Shown here: piece after piece, positions 1-12,538 of the stretch
Layout: each line of letters starts with the position of its first letter
How positions within the stretch are numbered: position 1 is the first letter of the stretch
Assembly: GCF_001619985.1 (NCBI RefSeq)
Contig: NW_017264199.1
Span: 1,302,001-1,366,000 of the forward strand
Source of the DNA: Xylona heveae TC161
Lineage: Eukaryota > Ascomycota > Xylonomycetes > Xylonales > Xylonaceae
Length of the DNA: 64,000 nt
Reading direction: 5' to 3'
Notes under the pieces: model-generated
The model's input: the letters and a program-made list of their open reading frames with translations, nothing else
Database searches by the model: none
Told to the model about the DNA's origin: nothing
Position numbers and translations under genes: made by a program

Positions 1-854
1 CATCGCTCTTCGGCCAGACTTACGGATATAACGATATCGAAATTGGCTTGATGTATCTGCCAATCAGCGCAGGAATGCTCATTGCGGCTTTCACTACAGG
101 CAAACTTGTTGATGCTAACTACCGACGTTATGCGAAGAAACACGGCTTTCCACTCGATAAGACCAAGCAGCATGACCTGACTGACTATCCCCTTGAGCGA
201 GCCCGTCTGGATATCTGCTTACCTCTGACATATCTCGGGGCGCTGGCTATGATCGCTTACGGGTGGCTTGTTGAATACGGGTATCGGATCGGCGTAGCGG
301 GTCCGGTTGTCATCCTCGTGGTATTGGGCTATGGCGTGGTCGGATCCTTCAACACGACCAGCATTCTCATCATAGACATCAATCGTGATCGTCCGGCGAT
401 GGCTACGGCGGCGAACAATCTTATCCGATGCCTTATGGGCGCGGGGGCCACTGCTTTCATTGGTCCTATGCTCAATGCGATGGGCCGTGGCTGGGGATAC
501 ACATTCATTGCCTTTCTGTGGTTTCTCTTTAGCCCAATGTTACTGGCTGTGATCAAGTGGGGTCCTGGGTGGCGGAAAAAGAGGGCCCTGAAGGCTGCAG
601 AGAAGAAGCGGCTAACGGTAGAGAAGCAAAGAAAGTCAGAGCTGGCGGAATATGCTCTCTCGGCCGACAGAAAAACCAGCGAGGCAGCGGTACCAGATGA
701 AAAGAAGCCAAGCGAAGCTACAGTAAATTCAGATGTCAGTCATGAAATTGCAGATCATGACCCCGAGGCAGCTGTGAAAGGTCCGAACGATGCCAAAAAT
801 ACGAGACCAGGAGCAGAGGGCAAAGGAGATTATATCTCGCCGTCAGCATCTTAA
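1..854 (+). CDS. MFS transporter, DHA1 (QDR/AQR1-like) family, 3' part
   Basis: The gene enters from the left edge, with its frame open from base 3, and ends at a TAA at 852-854. What is visible is the C-terminal half of a 12-helix major facilitator: about five hydrophobic segments, then a highly charged Lys/Glu-rich cytoplasmic tail of roughly 90 residues. The loop containing GKLVDANYRR and PLERARL resembles fungal DHA1 drug/H+ antiporters of the QDR/AQR1 group, which export drugs, amino acids or polyamines across the plasma membrane. The substrate cannot be told from this piece. The N-terminal half, including the signature motif A loop, is outside the window. Family assignment is good; the subfamily is an inference from remembered sequence. 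Confidence 0.8.
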   Translation, partial: SLFGQTYGYNDIEIGLMYLPISAGMLIAAFTTGKLVDANYRRYAKKHGFPLDKTKQHDLTDYPLERARLDICLPLTYLGALAMIAYGWLVEYGYRIGVAGPVVILVVLGYGVVGSFNTTSILIIDINRDRPAMATAANNLIRCLMGAGATAFIGPMLNAMGRGWGYTFIAFLWFLFSPMLLAVIKWGPGWRKKRALKAAEKKRLTVEKQRKSELAEYALSADRKTSEAAVPDEKKPSEATVNSDVSHEIADHDPEAAVKGPNDAKNTRPGAEGKGDYISPSAS

Positions 855-1182
855 ACGGAACTTTGAGTTTAGACTGCATTGGCATGAAATTCCACAATAG
901 TCCAGTCTCTTCGTTTCATATTCGGAGCATTTTACCTATTTGTTAACCATTGCAGAATTTCGCATGCATAGAAATCCGGGACGATGGAGCGCATCTAAAG
1001 ATATATCCCCGCCAAAAGGCACAAAAAGATCAAGCATTTAGCATTAGCTTCAACCATAAACGTTCACTTTGACTCGTTGGAATGCCATGGGTCTTTAAGT
1101 TTGTGATTGTCCCATGATAATAAGACATTTTGGAGTATATCTGTCAATGAAAGACGTGCAGTGAAACGACCGACTTGGAAAC

Positions 1183-1205
1183 TTATTCCGCTGGCAGCGG
1201 AATAA
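1183..1205. repeat. 23-bp perfect palindrome with CCG-N7-CGG core
   Basis: Two 11-base arms, TTATTCCGCTG and its exact complement, flank a single G. The centre reads CCG, seven bases, CGG, the inverted half-site layout bound by many fungal Zn2Cys6 dimers. It lies about 280 bases before the MSH2 start. The sequence symmetry is seen directly; a binding role is inferred. Confidence 0.6.
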
Positions 1206-1255
1206 CTGATGGCTCGAGAGCGGAATTACGGGGTTATCCGTATAAGGGAGTAATT

Positions 1256-1303
1256 ACGCGAAACCACTCAACGCGAGCGCGTAAAGACACTTTCGCGTCG
1301 CGT
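1256..1303. promoter_or_regulatory. Cluster of five ACGCG/CGCGT cores upstream of MSH2
   Basis: ACGCG or its complement occurs at 1256-1260, 1271-1275, 1278-1282, 1294-1298 and 1299-1303, about 180-230 bases before the MSH2 start. ACGCG is the core of the MluI cell-cycle box read by the MBF (Mbp1/Swi6-type) G1/S factor. Yeast mismatch-repair genes are known to be expressed at G1/S. The cluster is seen; control by MBF in this organism is inferred. Confidence 0.5.
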
Positions 1304-1485
1304 CACCTTTCTGCGCGGACGTCAAGAACAAATACGGGGAGTGAAACAATTACCAACCGATTGGAGCAAAAGAATCAGAAGGCTATAGAGATTTGGAACG
1401 TAGGGAACGACTCTCGAGGTCATTAGCTGAAAAGGATAGGCAAGAGATTCTCTGAAAAGCGATCGTGGTATTGAGGAGTCGAAAG

Positions 1486-4400
1486 ATGGCGTCTAGGCCG
1501 GAATTGAAGGTATGATAGCTTTCGTCGAATGCGATGGGAGTCGGACTAGCACGCTGGCATTTGAAGCAGGGAATGGACAGCGAAATCTGATTATATGGAT
1601 TGCAATTGTACTGACATTATTCTGCAGCTCGACGACGAGGTTGGCTTCATTCGCTTCTTCCGAAATTTGCCTAGTAAGGACGAAGAGACGATTCGCATAT
1701 TTGATCGAGGCGATTGGTATTCAGCACATGGAGATGATGCTGCATTCATCGCAAGGACGGTATGCTCTTTAGAGGAAATAATGGTCTACGGCGATGGCTT
1801 CTGACGATACTAGGTATACAAAACTACATCTGTGCTCCGCCAGCTTGGCCGCAGCGACAATGGCCTTGCCTCAGTTACCATGACTATTACAGTCTATCGG
1901 AACTTTCTGCGCGAGGCTTTGTTCCGCCTAGGGAAGCGTATCGAGGTTTATGAGGCGACAAGTCGAATGAACTGGAAGGTGTCAAAGCAGGTTCGAGACA
2001 GGAGTACTTTTTTGAGTTAACAACAAAAGGGCTAATTGGCGGGGTAGGCTTCTCCAGGAAACCTCCAGGACATCGAAGATGAACTCGGCGGCCAGATTGA
2101 CTCTGCTCCCATCATCCTGGCGGTCAAAGTCACTGCCAAGGCATCGGAGGCTAGGACAGTCGGTGTATGTTTTGCAGATGCCAGCGTCCGTGAACTTGGT
2201 GTCAGCGAATTCCTCGACAATGATTTATACTCTAACTTTGAGTCAATGCTGATCCAGCTCGGCGTCAAGGAATGCTTGATTCAGACGGACGTGCAGAAGA
2301 AGGACGTCGAGTTGGGAAAGCTAAGAAGCATAGCCGACAATTGTGGGTGCGCAGTTACGGAGCGGGTTGCAGCCGATTTTGGTACGAGAGATATTGAGCA
2401 AGACTTGACCCGGCTGCTGCGAGATGAGCGGTCGGCTGGAACACTGCCTCAGACAGATCTCAAACTTGCCATGGGATCGGCCGCTGCTTTGATCAAATAT
2501 CTCGGCGTTATGCATGATCCTTCGAACTTTGGTCAGTATCAGTTGTACCAGCATGACCTATCGCAGTTTATGAAGCTAGATGCGTCAGCGCTCAAGGCAC
2601 TGAACCTGATGCCGGGGCCTAGAGACGGCTCCAAAAACATGAGTTTATTTGGCCTTCTCAACCACTGCAAGACGCCTGTCGGCAGTAGATTGCTTGCTCA
2701 GTGGCTCAAGCAGCCTTTGATGAGCCTGGAGGAAATCGAGAAAAGACAGCTGCTTGTCGAAGCCTTTGTCGTGGACACTGAACTGAGACAGACCATGCAG
2801 GAGGAGCACCTACGTTCTATCCCTGACCTTTACAGGCTATCCAAGCGGTTCCAAAGAAAGGTTGCAAATCTGGAGGATGTTGTTAGGGGCTATCAGGTCG
2901 CTATCAGACTTCCTGGTTTCTTGGGTACTCTGGAGGCAGTCATGGACGAGAAGTACAGAGATCCTTTGGATGCGGAATATACATCAAAAATAAAGGTAAA
3001 CTGAATCATTGGGTATCGTCCTAGACCTCCAGCTGACGCCTTTTTAGGAGTACTCGGACAGCCTGGCTAGGCTGCAAGAGATGGTGGAGACGACAGTAGA
3101 CCTTGACGCTCTCGACAATCACGAGTTTATCATCAAGCCAGAGTTTGATGATAGCCTTCGGACAATCCGCAAGAAGCTCGATAAGCTGCGCTACGACATG
3201 GAAAAGGAACACGAAAGCGTTGGGGACGATTTAAACCAGGACACAGAGAAAAAGCTGTTTTTGGAAAACCACAGGGTGCACGGCTGGTGCTTCCGTTTGA
3301 CTCGAAACGTATGTGCCCTATCTTAGCATGACCTGGCAAATATGCACTAATATCTTTACAGGAGGCAGGCTGCATTCGCAACAAGAAACAGTACCAAGAA
3401 TGTTCGACACAAAAGAATGGAGTATACTTTACCACTGCTGCCATGCAGACAATGCGGCGAGAGTTTGACCAGCTCTCGCAAAATTACAACCGCACACAAA
3501 GCGGATTGGTCAACGAAGTTGTCAATGTTGCGGGTACGTCTTTATTCCACCGATTGAACAATTTTCAGAATACTTAACCGGATATCTAGCATCTTACTGT
3601 CCCGTATTCGAGCACCTCGCTGCAGTTCTTGCCCACCTTGACGTCATTGTTAGTTTTGCTCACGTCTCTGTCCACGCACCGACACAATACGTACGGCCCC
3701 AGATGCATGCTCGTGGGCAAGGGGACACGGTTCTCAAAGAGGCACGCCACCCATGCATGGAGATGCAAGATGACATCCAATTCATTACCAATGACGTGGA
3801 GCTCCGACGAGGCAGCTCAGAATTCCTCATCATCACCGGTCCTAATATGGGCGGAAAATCGACATATATCCGGCAAGTCGGGGTGATTGCTCTGATGGCT
3901 CAGGTCGGCTGCTGGGTGCCCTGTTCGGAAGCGGAATTGACGCTGTTCGACTGCATTCTTGCACGAGTTGGCGCCAGCGACTCCCAAATCAAAGGCGTAT
4001 CAACATTCATGGCTGAAATGCTCGAAACAGCGAATATTCTCAAGACAGCCACGTCCGAGTCGCTCATTATTATTGACGAACTGGGCCGTGGAACAAGCAC
4101 GTATGACGGATTTGGTCTCGCATGGGCCATATCAGAGCACATTGTGCGCGAGATCAAATGCTTCTCTCTCTTCGCCACACATTTTCACGAACTTACCGCC
4201 CTGGTGGAACAATACCCCGCAGTCAAAAATTTGCACGTCACTGCGCATATCGGTGAAGGTCCCTCATCGTCCTCCCTGGCCGCCAACGGTACGACAGGAA
4301 CCAATGGCGCATCCGACGATGAGGAGCGTGCTAAGCTAAATAAACGCCGTGAGGTTACACTGCTCTACAAGGTTCAACCCGGCGTGTGCGACCAGAGTTT

Positions 4401-4722
4401 CGGAATCCACGTTGCAGAGCTAGTCAGGTTCCCTCCAAAAGTCGTCAACATGGCAAAACGAAAAGCAGACGAGCTTGAAGACTTTACGGTCAAGCATGAT
4501 CAGGAAACTGCTCATGCAATGGCCCAGCATTCCAAAGAAGATGTCGAACAGGGAAGTGCCATGCTCAAGGATGTGCTCATGCAGTGGAAACAGGAGGTTG
4601 AAGCTGCCGGCGGTGAATCGGAATTATCCAAGGAGGAAAAGATTCAGAAGATGAAGGATCTAGTCATGCGCAATGAGGAGTTGTTGAAGAACCCCTTTTT
4701 CCAGGCCGTCAAGGCTTTGTAA
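1486..4722 (+). CDS. MSH2: DNA mismatch repair protein Msh2
   Basis: MutS-family ATPase that pairs with Msh6 or Msh3 in the nucleus to recognise base mismatches and insertion loops. Seven exons give a phase-consistent 948-residue protein, the usual length: 1486-1509, 1628-1759, 1814-1990, 2048-2995, 3048-3308, 3362-3533 and 3590-4722. The first exon codes only eight residues (MASRPELK), the conserved start of filamentous-fungal Msh2. The N-terminal mismatch-binding domain carries the fungal [10 protein letters not shown] motif; connector and clamp domains follow. In the ATPase domain the Walker A loop GPNMGGKST lies near residue 655 and the Walker B/signature [12 protein letters not shown] near 734. 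The C-terminal helices end at PFFQAVKAL. All catalytic motifs are intact and nothing suggests loss of function. The exon joins are inferred from family similarity. Confidence 0.95.
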
Positions 4723-7700
4723 TGGCGTGCGAGGCTGTCCAGAGGACTTTGTCCTCCTTGGGAGCTTTGGAACTGTGTCGGGGATACGACATATTAGAAT
4801 TGCTTTCCGAGACATAAAACTGGAGTTTTGGAGCTACTTATGAGGATAGATGTGTGGGAAACTTTTTATTTCAACATACTTGTGCGGTAGCTGGTATCAG
4901 GGTAGCACTTGCGGCCGGGAGGCCGCAGAGGATTTGCGCACAGCTTGTCGGGTTTTCCTTCTTGTTTTGGCATGGCATCTCTTCATCTTGTTTGCTAATC
5001 TTTTGTTTGCACCTTATTTATTTGTCCATTCCCTATTTGCTTTTTTTGCTCTCTAAGGAACCAGAATCTACGAGAAATACTCAGACTCCGATTTACACCA
5101 TCACCACTTGCATCTCTCAATACCCATCCCCAAAAATCTCTACAATTGTACTTCACCTGCCGCGACATATCTCATCAGTTTTACTATACTGTCTCTAGTT
5201 TGAGCTTGTCTCCTATTATTAGACTGTCCGAACGTCCACGTAAGTCTTGAATTCTTGGGATCTTGAGCCTGACTATCTGCATTACAATATAACTCAATTG
5301 TGATGTACACACAGATACCAGGCATACCTTGTCAGACTCTAGATTCGCGGAGGAGAGTTGTACAAACACGGAAACAAAATATAATTACGTGGTCATGCAG
5401 CTACCCGGAAAAGAAGCAACCATTCAATTCATTGCCCCGACAAACAGGGCGCCGCGATTCGTCAATTCGTAATATATAACACCAGACAGCCAAAATCCAG
5501 TCAATCAATATTCATACGACACCTTTTCAGGATCAATGTCTATTCAACTCAACTTGGAATAACAAATAAACAATGCCGAGCCGCAGATATTGATGGTGAT
5601 TGGAGTTAGTGAAGTCCTATACAATCCATGAGCCAGCTAATCACTGCCAGCAACGCATAGCAAACAAATCTTCCTCCTGAGTCATTCACTGACCAACATT
5701 AAAAGCTCAAAGAGAATCGGTATGCTGCAGCCTGCAGCCGGCAGGCAGCAGTGTAGCATTACAGATATAAACCCTCCAGCACCTATGGCCTCTTCGCATT
5801 GCTTCCAGCTTCCACTCTAGGTTCCACATATGTGAACAGTGAACATTATGGCGCGGTGTCAAAACCATGATCATCGGCTTCAATTTCTATTCCGGATACT
5901 TTGATAATTTTTTTTTAAACAAAGGTCTATCTCAATCTCCCTTTTCGAAGGAGTCATTTTCCAACATTCCTCCTCTGCTCCCTTTGAGGTACTTTTGGCC
6001 ACGCAGTGCCCTCCAATAGACTTTAAGTTCCATGCAAGACCGCCTACGACTTGTCACAACTAAAATATGGTGAATATTCGCAAGATCTCGGAATTTGGTG
6101 CAGCGATAGCGAAGAAATCATAACTGCCGGGAGCTTTTAACTTGCACGCAGCATGGCTTGACAGATGTATTAGTCGTCGGACCCTGCAGTTGAGCGAACG
6201 TCTCTTAGAACAAAACTCATCGAACAAGAAACGAACCCATTACCGTTTTATCACCAAATAGAAAAGGTACATAGAAACGATGATGCAGACCACGACAGAT
6301 CAATCCTTCGCATCGAGCACCGGTCACCCAAAGTCTCCCGCCGGAAATATATATAACAACGACAACTGGGATCTCAGAACGAACAGAGTGACAAAAGGAC
6401 TCAATTCCCTCCTTCTCTGTCTGAAACACATATTTGGTGAAGAAGGACCTGGAGAACCGTATAATTTGGGCACTGCTGCAAAGCAAGTCGATACAAAGTT
6501 TTACCGTTTTGACTTTTTTGATTTGACTCCGTCTGTGAGAAAAGCAGGCGCAGACGCAGACGCGAAGGGAAACCAAGACGGAAAACGACAGTCAACCGCA
6601 ACGCGGCCCGCGTCCAAAAATCTGGCGATCGTCAAATAAAAAGAAACAAACATAGAAAATAAATGCTGCAAAGACTTACATCTCGCCATGTCTTTGGGAA
6701 GGCCGAACCTGTATCGGTCATGGATCCAGAACCACCGCCGGTGGGAGTAGTGGAGGAACCGGCAATATGAGGGTTTCGAACAAAGAACATTTGCCGACTT
6801 CATGTTGCACTGTTGCCAGCGCTCAATAGCGCGAAAAGACCCTGGACACGAAGATACGTGAGCCAATAAATAGGTTCAATGGATCGAGGACTGCTATAAG
6901 CAGTATTTTGAAAGTCAGCAACGAAGATATCTTCATCATTCTGTCCCCCTTGAGGATGTTTCAAGGATCGGCATGGGGAGACGCTACAGTACTCTCAAAT
7001 CCAGCGCCTTGACAGGCTGATCATTCCCCAATACATGGCAGGCTCGGAGGCAGAGATTGCCGAAGGGGCTACAGCGGAGGAATACTTCTGGGCAGATAAA
7101 CAATATCACGGACAACCTTGGCTTCCAGTCATCCCAGCTGGGTGTGATGAGCGATGAGCTCCGGCCATGTTATACCGGCCTACCCGCGGCAAATATGACA
7201 AGCATCCGTTAAATCAAGAAGCAACAGCGGGTGCGATCATTAGCCGGGTGGTTCAATTATAGACAAGACTGGTGCCGCTGGGCAGCTGTCACTGAGTCGT
7301 ATGGTTCGATTTGTCGAAGACTCGAACCACCCTACGCGATGGCAGCTGTTCCATTAGAAGAGTTTTGAAGTCTGCGATGTTTCGTCACTCGGAGCACCAA
7401 TCAACTTTGATCGTTCAGAATTCGAAATTTTCAATTCATACAGTTCGTCATTTTCTTTATTTACGTCGACGGACGGAATATTATCATCACCGCTAATGAC
7501 CAACCGAACAACCACGAGGAAGTAGAACAAGACGCTTTTTATATATTTAACTTATCGTCATAATCCTGCATAACTCAATGACTTTTGTGGCCTGGGATTC
7601 ACAAATATCAAGACCGGACTTTGTCAAATGCGCCCGTTAAGACCATGCGACCTTGCAACAACAACTGACAGGATGGCCAGTCGTGTGGTAGGATGAAACC

Positions 7701-9552
7701 ATCTTCCTCAAACAAGTGTCTGGCCTCCGAAAAAAAGAAGAGGAAAATGGACTTTGTGGCATTCAAGCGTGGTCTGCTAATCAAGCACGATACTCCATCA
7801 ATGCCAGAACGGAGAGCATCTCACATCCGAATACGTATCGGAACAAAGTGCCAGTCCGTGAATGTTTCCTTTCTCATGGAAGCAAAAAGGCGCGGACGAT
7901 TACAGTGCGATAAATTCTATTTTGTCCTGACTGAGATCTGGAAAACAAAGGCATCGATGATACCTGGATTTGACAAAGAATGCCCAAGCCCATGGACAAA
8001 CCAAGCACCTCGACATCCAGTATCACTTCACTAGAGACAGGCTAGTTGAAGACAAAGCGGTCATTTTGCGATACAGCCCTACAGCTGAGAATGCTGCTTA
8101 TGGTCTGACCACACCCCTCTTCCCCAGTTGGTTTACGCAGTTGTATCTCACAAGAAAATTGGGTGCGGCCAATGTCTACAATCCGTCTTTGCTGGATTCA
8201 TAGAATTCAAGCTCAGATGTGGCCGGTGCAAGACATTGGGGTTGACTTGCTTCCATTGCATCTTGCCTCATGCGTCATGATGCTGAGATATCCTTCTGCA
8301 ACAATTCGAATTTCCCAGATGAAACAACACGACAGATGGATCAATCAAGAACAGTATACAAACATACAACATTTACCTTCTTTTAAAACATAAGACAAAC
8401 TATTTACCGGATCTAAGTCCGACACGCTTGCATATGGAACAGGTATGCAGGCTGATATTTGAATGGGGACCTTATGTACGGGCGAACTCATATCATACGA
8501 AACTGAGAATCTAAGTTCTAGAAAACAATTGAAAATTTGTCAAGCCACGGAGCAGATTGCGGCTTGAACCAGAAGCTGTGCAGAAACAAAAAGTCGGCCG
8601 TCCGCATTTCCAAACCTGCACACTTTCAGATTTAACGCCAGACCAGAGTGCGATTCTGTATATGGCAACGACGCTCATCGAAGAACCTTACCTCGAGGGA
8701 AAATGCGGATGTGAACTATGACCGCGGTTTGCTCTTCGTCGTCGGCGGACCGAATACCCAACTTTAGATCTATCTTTCAGTATTAATTTCTTGAAAAACC
8801 CACACATATTACAATGCAAACCTTTTGTTGCCAGACGAAGCTGTGTCAGACTCATGTCCAGAACTGGCGGGACTCTGGCAAGAAAGGCAAGAAAACCATC
8901 TTGCAAAGCAACACCTTTTTCAAGTACGCCCACAGGCTGCAGCTTCTGTTAACCTTTCCTGCACTTGAGAGGGTGCAGAATGGACTGAGTACAGCCATGC
9001 TGAATTGGATCTGACCGTCAACGGTGTTGGTCCCTGGTGCAACCCTAACAAAGAAGAATGCAGCCCATGGTTCCAGGCTCTGGTGGCTCGTTTTGCTACG
9101 CAAATACCTACGGCCAAGGCATTGAGATGTTTGTCAAAACGTCGTCTGATGACAGGAAAACATTTACGAGAAACCGGATATAACCGTTTTTTATCTTTGA
9201 CCCAAGCTATCCATATTACAATACTCAAAATATGGAATGGCCACAAAATATTTCCTGCTGTATCATTCTGCTGTCTGCATCATGGAAAGATATCGGCTTT
9301 TACAACTACGATTATCTACAAATTACACAACATCCAAAACAATGTACGCGTATCAGGCATCCCTAGGAAGGAAGCCACATCAACAAATCACCTCGGGGGC
9401 CATCAGATGTACAGAGATTTGAGAGAACTCTTAGGTCCACGGACCGGAATGGGAGGTCAATCGTTCGCTGCAAACGGTCAAGACTGATAGCCACTGCCAG
9501 GTCCTTTGCAGTTGTAGACACACTACACTCAACAACAAATCCTTTTGTAAAG

Positions 9553-9581
9553 CCCACATGAGGGTATGTCCCTCATGTGGG
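9553..9581. repeat. Perfect 12-bp inverted repeat with 5-nt loop
   Basis: CCCACATGAGGG is followed by TATGT and the exact reverse complement CCCTCATGTGGG. The symmetry stops sharply at both ends, so this is not the remnant of longer terminal repeats. No gene lies within 3 kb. It could fold as a stable RNA hairpin or act as a dimeric protein site; neither can be decided here. Confidence 0.6.
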
Positions 9582-12531
9582 TGGACCTATTCCAATGCTG
9601 ATAAACATAATTGCAACGCCAATAAAAAGTATGTGATACTGTATTTAGCAATGTCACAACAAGCCAGGATCGTCGCCATGTTTGCGATGATCTTTGGCTT
9701 TTCGCCATTGATCTCGGCCATCGATGACTGAGACCAAACGCGAAAATATTCGGAGCAAACCCAAAGGTTTAGTCCATCTTCGACACTCTAGGGATCTAAT
9801 GGAAACCAATGAGCAGAAAACCAAAATCGAAACCTTCTTCAAGCAGATCGGTGTCAAGAAAAGATCGGCTTGCGGTGTATTTGGTTCTCGCAATGCGGTT
9901 TTTGTTTCTCCTTTTCTTTTTCCGCAAAGGAGAAGGCGAGGCGAAAACACCCTGGAAACGCCGTTGGACTGTAGAGCCCAAGACTCTGGGTCTCTCAGAG
10001 CAGCCCAGTGGCCTTTATCAGACATCAATAAATGAACCAAAAGTATTCGGACCGAACCACAAATCGTTATACGGGATTTTTCCTTGCCTTTCACCATTTG
10101 CAATATGCTCGTGTTGCAACCTGGCGGTTACGAAATAGCGAGCATTACGCATTGCACATCCCTCACCCAACCAGCACTCGTCCTTATGGTGTTTTTTACG
10201 GGAAAAATGCCATTGATTCAGGGCGGAAAAGAGAACTGGTAAAACTTGCAAATGAAACAGCACGGGATCAATGCAAAGATCCAAAAGCAGTATTGGTCGG
10301 TTATATTCCTATCACAGCACTGCATCAGTGCCAGCATTAATTATTCTCACTGCAGAAATACAGACAAACTGTTGCTAGAGTATCTTGTCTGGGTCAGTCA
10401 AGAGATGTTAGAGTCAGGGAGTCCAGACAGACCATTAGCCTGTTTTGGTTTTGAGGATGCTACCAGTCCGGACTCCGGAGTGTCCCGGCCAAACCAAGTG
10501 GCTCTTATGGAGTCATGGACTATAGAGCCTCATGACGTTTATAGACTTGACGGAACGGCAAATGTGTTTCTCACGACCTACGAATCCCAGTGGCCGTTGT
10601 TCAAGATTAGACATCCATTGACAAACAATGGCGTCGTGAAGAAGTCTCAAATGGAAAGTACAAGGGGTCGCACGTTCACGAACTCTCAACGCTTTGCGGC
10701 TTCATCCGAGGAGACCTTTTCGCAAAACCATTCTGCAGTTCCGTCAGCTGAACCGTTGAAGCGGGTGGCAGGCTTCAACCTGCGTGTGGTATGCGGTATA
10801 TCGGCATGACTTCATCGTGGCATGACATCGAAGACCTCTTGCTCAGAGACAACAGAGACTTCAGCTTCAATCTTTCAGACATTTTCCTTGGACACTACCC
10901 TTTCAGATCAGCGGTTGACTGTTTCCCTATAACCGTTGTGTAAACTGTACGTTTGACTGGATATGCAGTTGGACCATTCACCCAATCGCTGGCAAACTTG
11001 GATATTGAACACGCCCCCAAGGACCCGGTGGCGGGGAAGGGTAGGGGGTGAACCCCCAACAGATGCAGCAGCTACATGAAGAGAGCAAATGGTAGATCTT
11101 CTCGTGTTCCCACAAGTTTTTCTTCAGTCTTCAAAATTCAGGCTTCAGTGGATCACCATCCAGCAACAAGCGTATGCTCGTGATTTCCAGACAGGACCAT
11201 ACACAAATCTGGCTTGACAGAGGTGGCATGCAATATGAGGCAGCTCCCCCTCTGCCGCGCCAGTTGTTGGCTCGGTGCCGCCTCTTTCTCCCTATGATGC
11301 TGCTCCTTGTATTTTTGGATGGTCTAGACACATTTGGGTCTTTGACAGGTTACGAGCCCGGAAGGAGAAACGGGGGTATGACCGTATGAAATGGACGGAA
11401 AATTCTACGAAAGAGAGCAACTCTTCGACAACATGTTTTTAATAAGTCATGACATTTTTAAAGATTTGTTTATACCAGGGCAAGCGGTGTGGCACGATAC
11501 TATCGAAACCTTCAACGATGATGATGAAGAACCGTTTGAGAATACAGGTATACTGTATACAGCATAAAAATCAGAGGAGCGAGGAAGGAGCAATAGTTCC
11601 GTGTTCGCTCGTGGTCTGGAGATCATGGACCCGAACTTCTGGTTCCGTACCACCTGGAGTCCTGGAATCCTGGAGTTCTGAAGTACGGAGAACAGAGATG
11701 TTGAGTTGATAGCCGCTCAAAAAACTCCAGATACCCCCCACAGAAACAAACCAACGGTACGGATTATTGATACGCGCTGATAATTATATTGACCGTGTCC
11801 TCTTGGATGCTGGCTTTGTCAGTTATACAATCTGATGGAATCAGCGTATAGTGTATAGTGTCCTTGTGGACGTCTTTGGAAGCAATGAATGCACGGGAGT
11901 CCGGGAGTTCGGGAGCTTGAAACTTGGATCCAAGAAAAAGCAATCAAGGATTTTAATAAATAAAGGCATTATGAGGGTGTCAAGGGGAAGATGAAGAGAT
12001 TGAATCGCCTTTGGAAGGCGTATCAGGCTGTCAAAGTAAACAAAGACATTATCATGGATTCATAGATCCATAGATTCCATATTCATAAATTCATAGACAT
12101 AGACGGGCATAGACTACTCATATAGCAATACCAAGTTACCAACAAAGAAGATTATCTGATTCCATTCAAGGTCGGAACAAAGAGCAGCGTGCCAGAGTTA
12201 GTAGCGTTTAAGTACATAGCGAAAAAACAATTACAAAGTCATAGAGAAACGCAATTTTTTGACCGCACAACAATGGACAAAGACAAAAAGACGAAAAGAC
12301 AAGGACAGAAGAACAACAACTAAAAAGAACACAACAAGAGAACAAAGTCAGAACATAGCGTAAACATAGACTACATTATAAACATATATTGCAAAAGGAA
12401 AGAAACTTGCAAAGAACAATTGCTGAACAATGCGATTCATATATTGAACAATGAAACCTCAACACCAGAACAAAGACCACAAAATGATGAACAAAAAAGG
12501 ACCCATGAGCGAACAACTCGATCAAATGGTC

Positions 12532-12538
12532 TATATAA
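12532..12538 (+). promoter_or_regulatory. TATA element of the 12799 gene
   Basis: TATATAA lies about 260 bases before the ATG. It sits at the boundary between an A-rich stretch upstream and a C/T-rich leader (about 12560-12660) downstream, the usual order of fungal core promoter and 5' untranslated region. A CTAAC..TAG acceptor-like end just before the ATG (near 12779-12785) hints at a leader intron. Confidence 0.45.

Larger units (their letters stand above)
855..1485. other. Intergenic region between MFS gene and MSH2
   Basis: About 630 bases without a supportable gene. It holds the 3' untranslated part of the transporter gene and the MSH2 promoter. A 23-bp palindrome and a cluster of CGCG-core sites lie in its right half and are listed separately. 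The short open frame at 1175-1426 has no recognisable product and overlaps these promoter elements. Confidence 0.7.

Noticed and set aside
7295-7335. TGGTTCGA and its complement TCGAACCA close together, tRNA T-arm-like
   Set aside because: The flanking bases do not form a T-stem, and no D-arm, anticodon arm or acceptor stem can be drawn on either strand.
9005-9487. 160-codon plus-strand frame
   Set aside because: Same reasons; Cys- and His-rich text without any recognisable spacing or domain.
10246-10809. 187-codon plus-strand frame in the gene-poor region
   Set aside because: No family resemblance, no splice partners and no typical composition; length is within chance for 8 kb of sequence.
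11030-11060. GGGGGT-GA-ACCCCC short hairpin
   Set aside because: Only six-base arms with a two-base loop in G/C-rich local sequence; well within chance.
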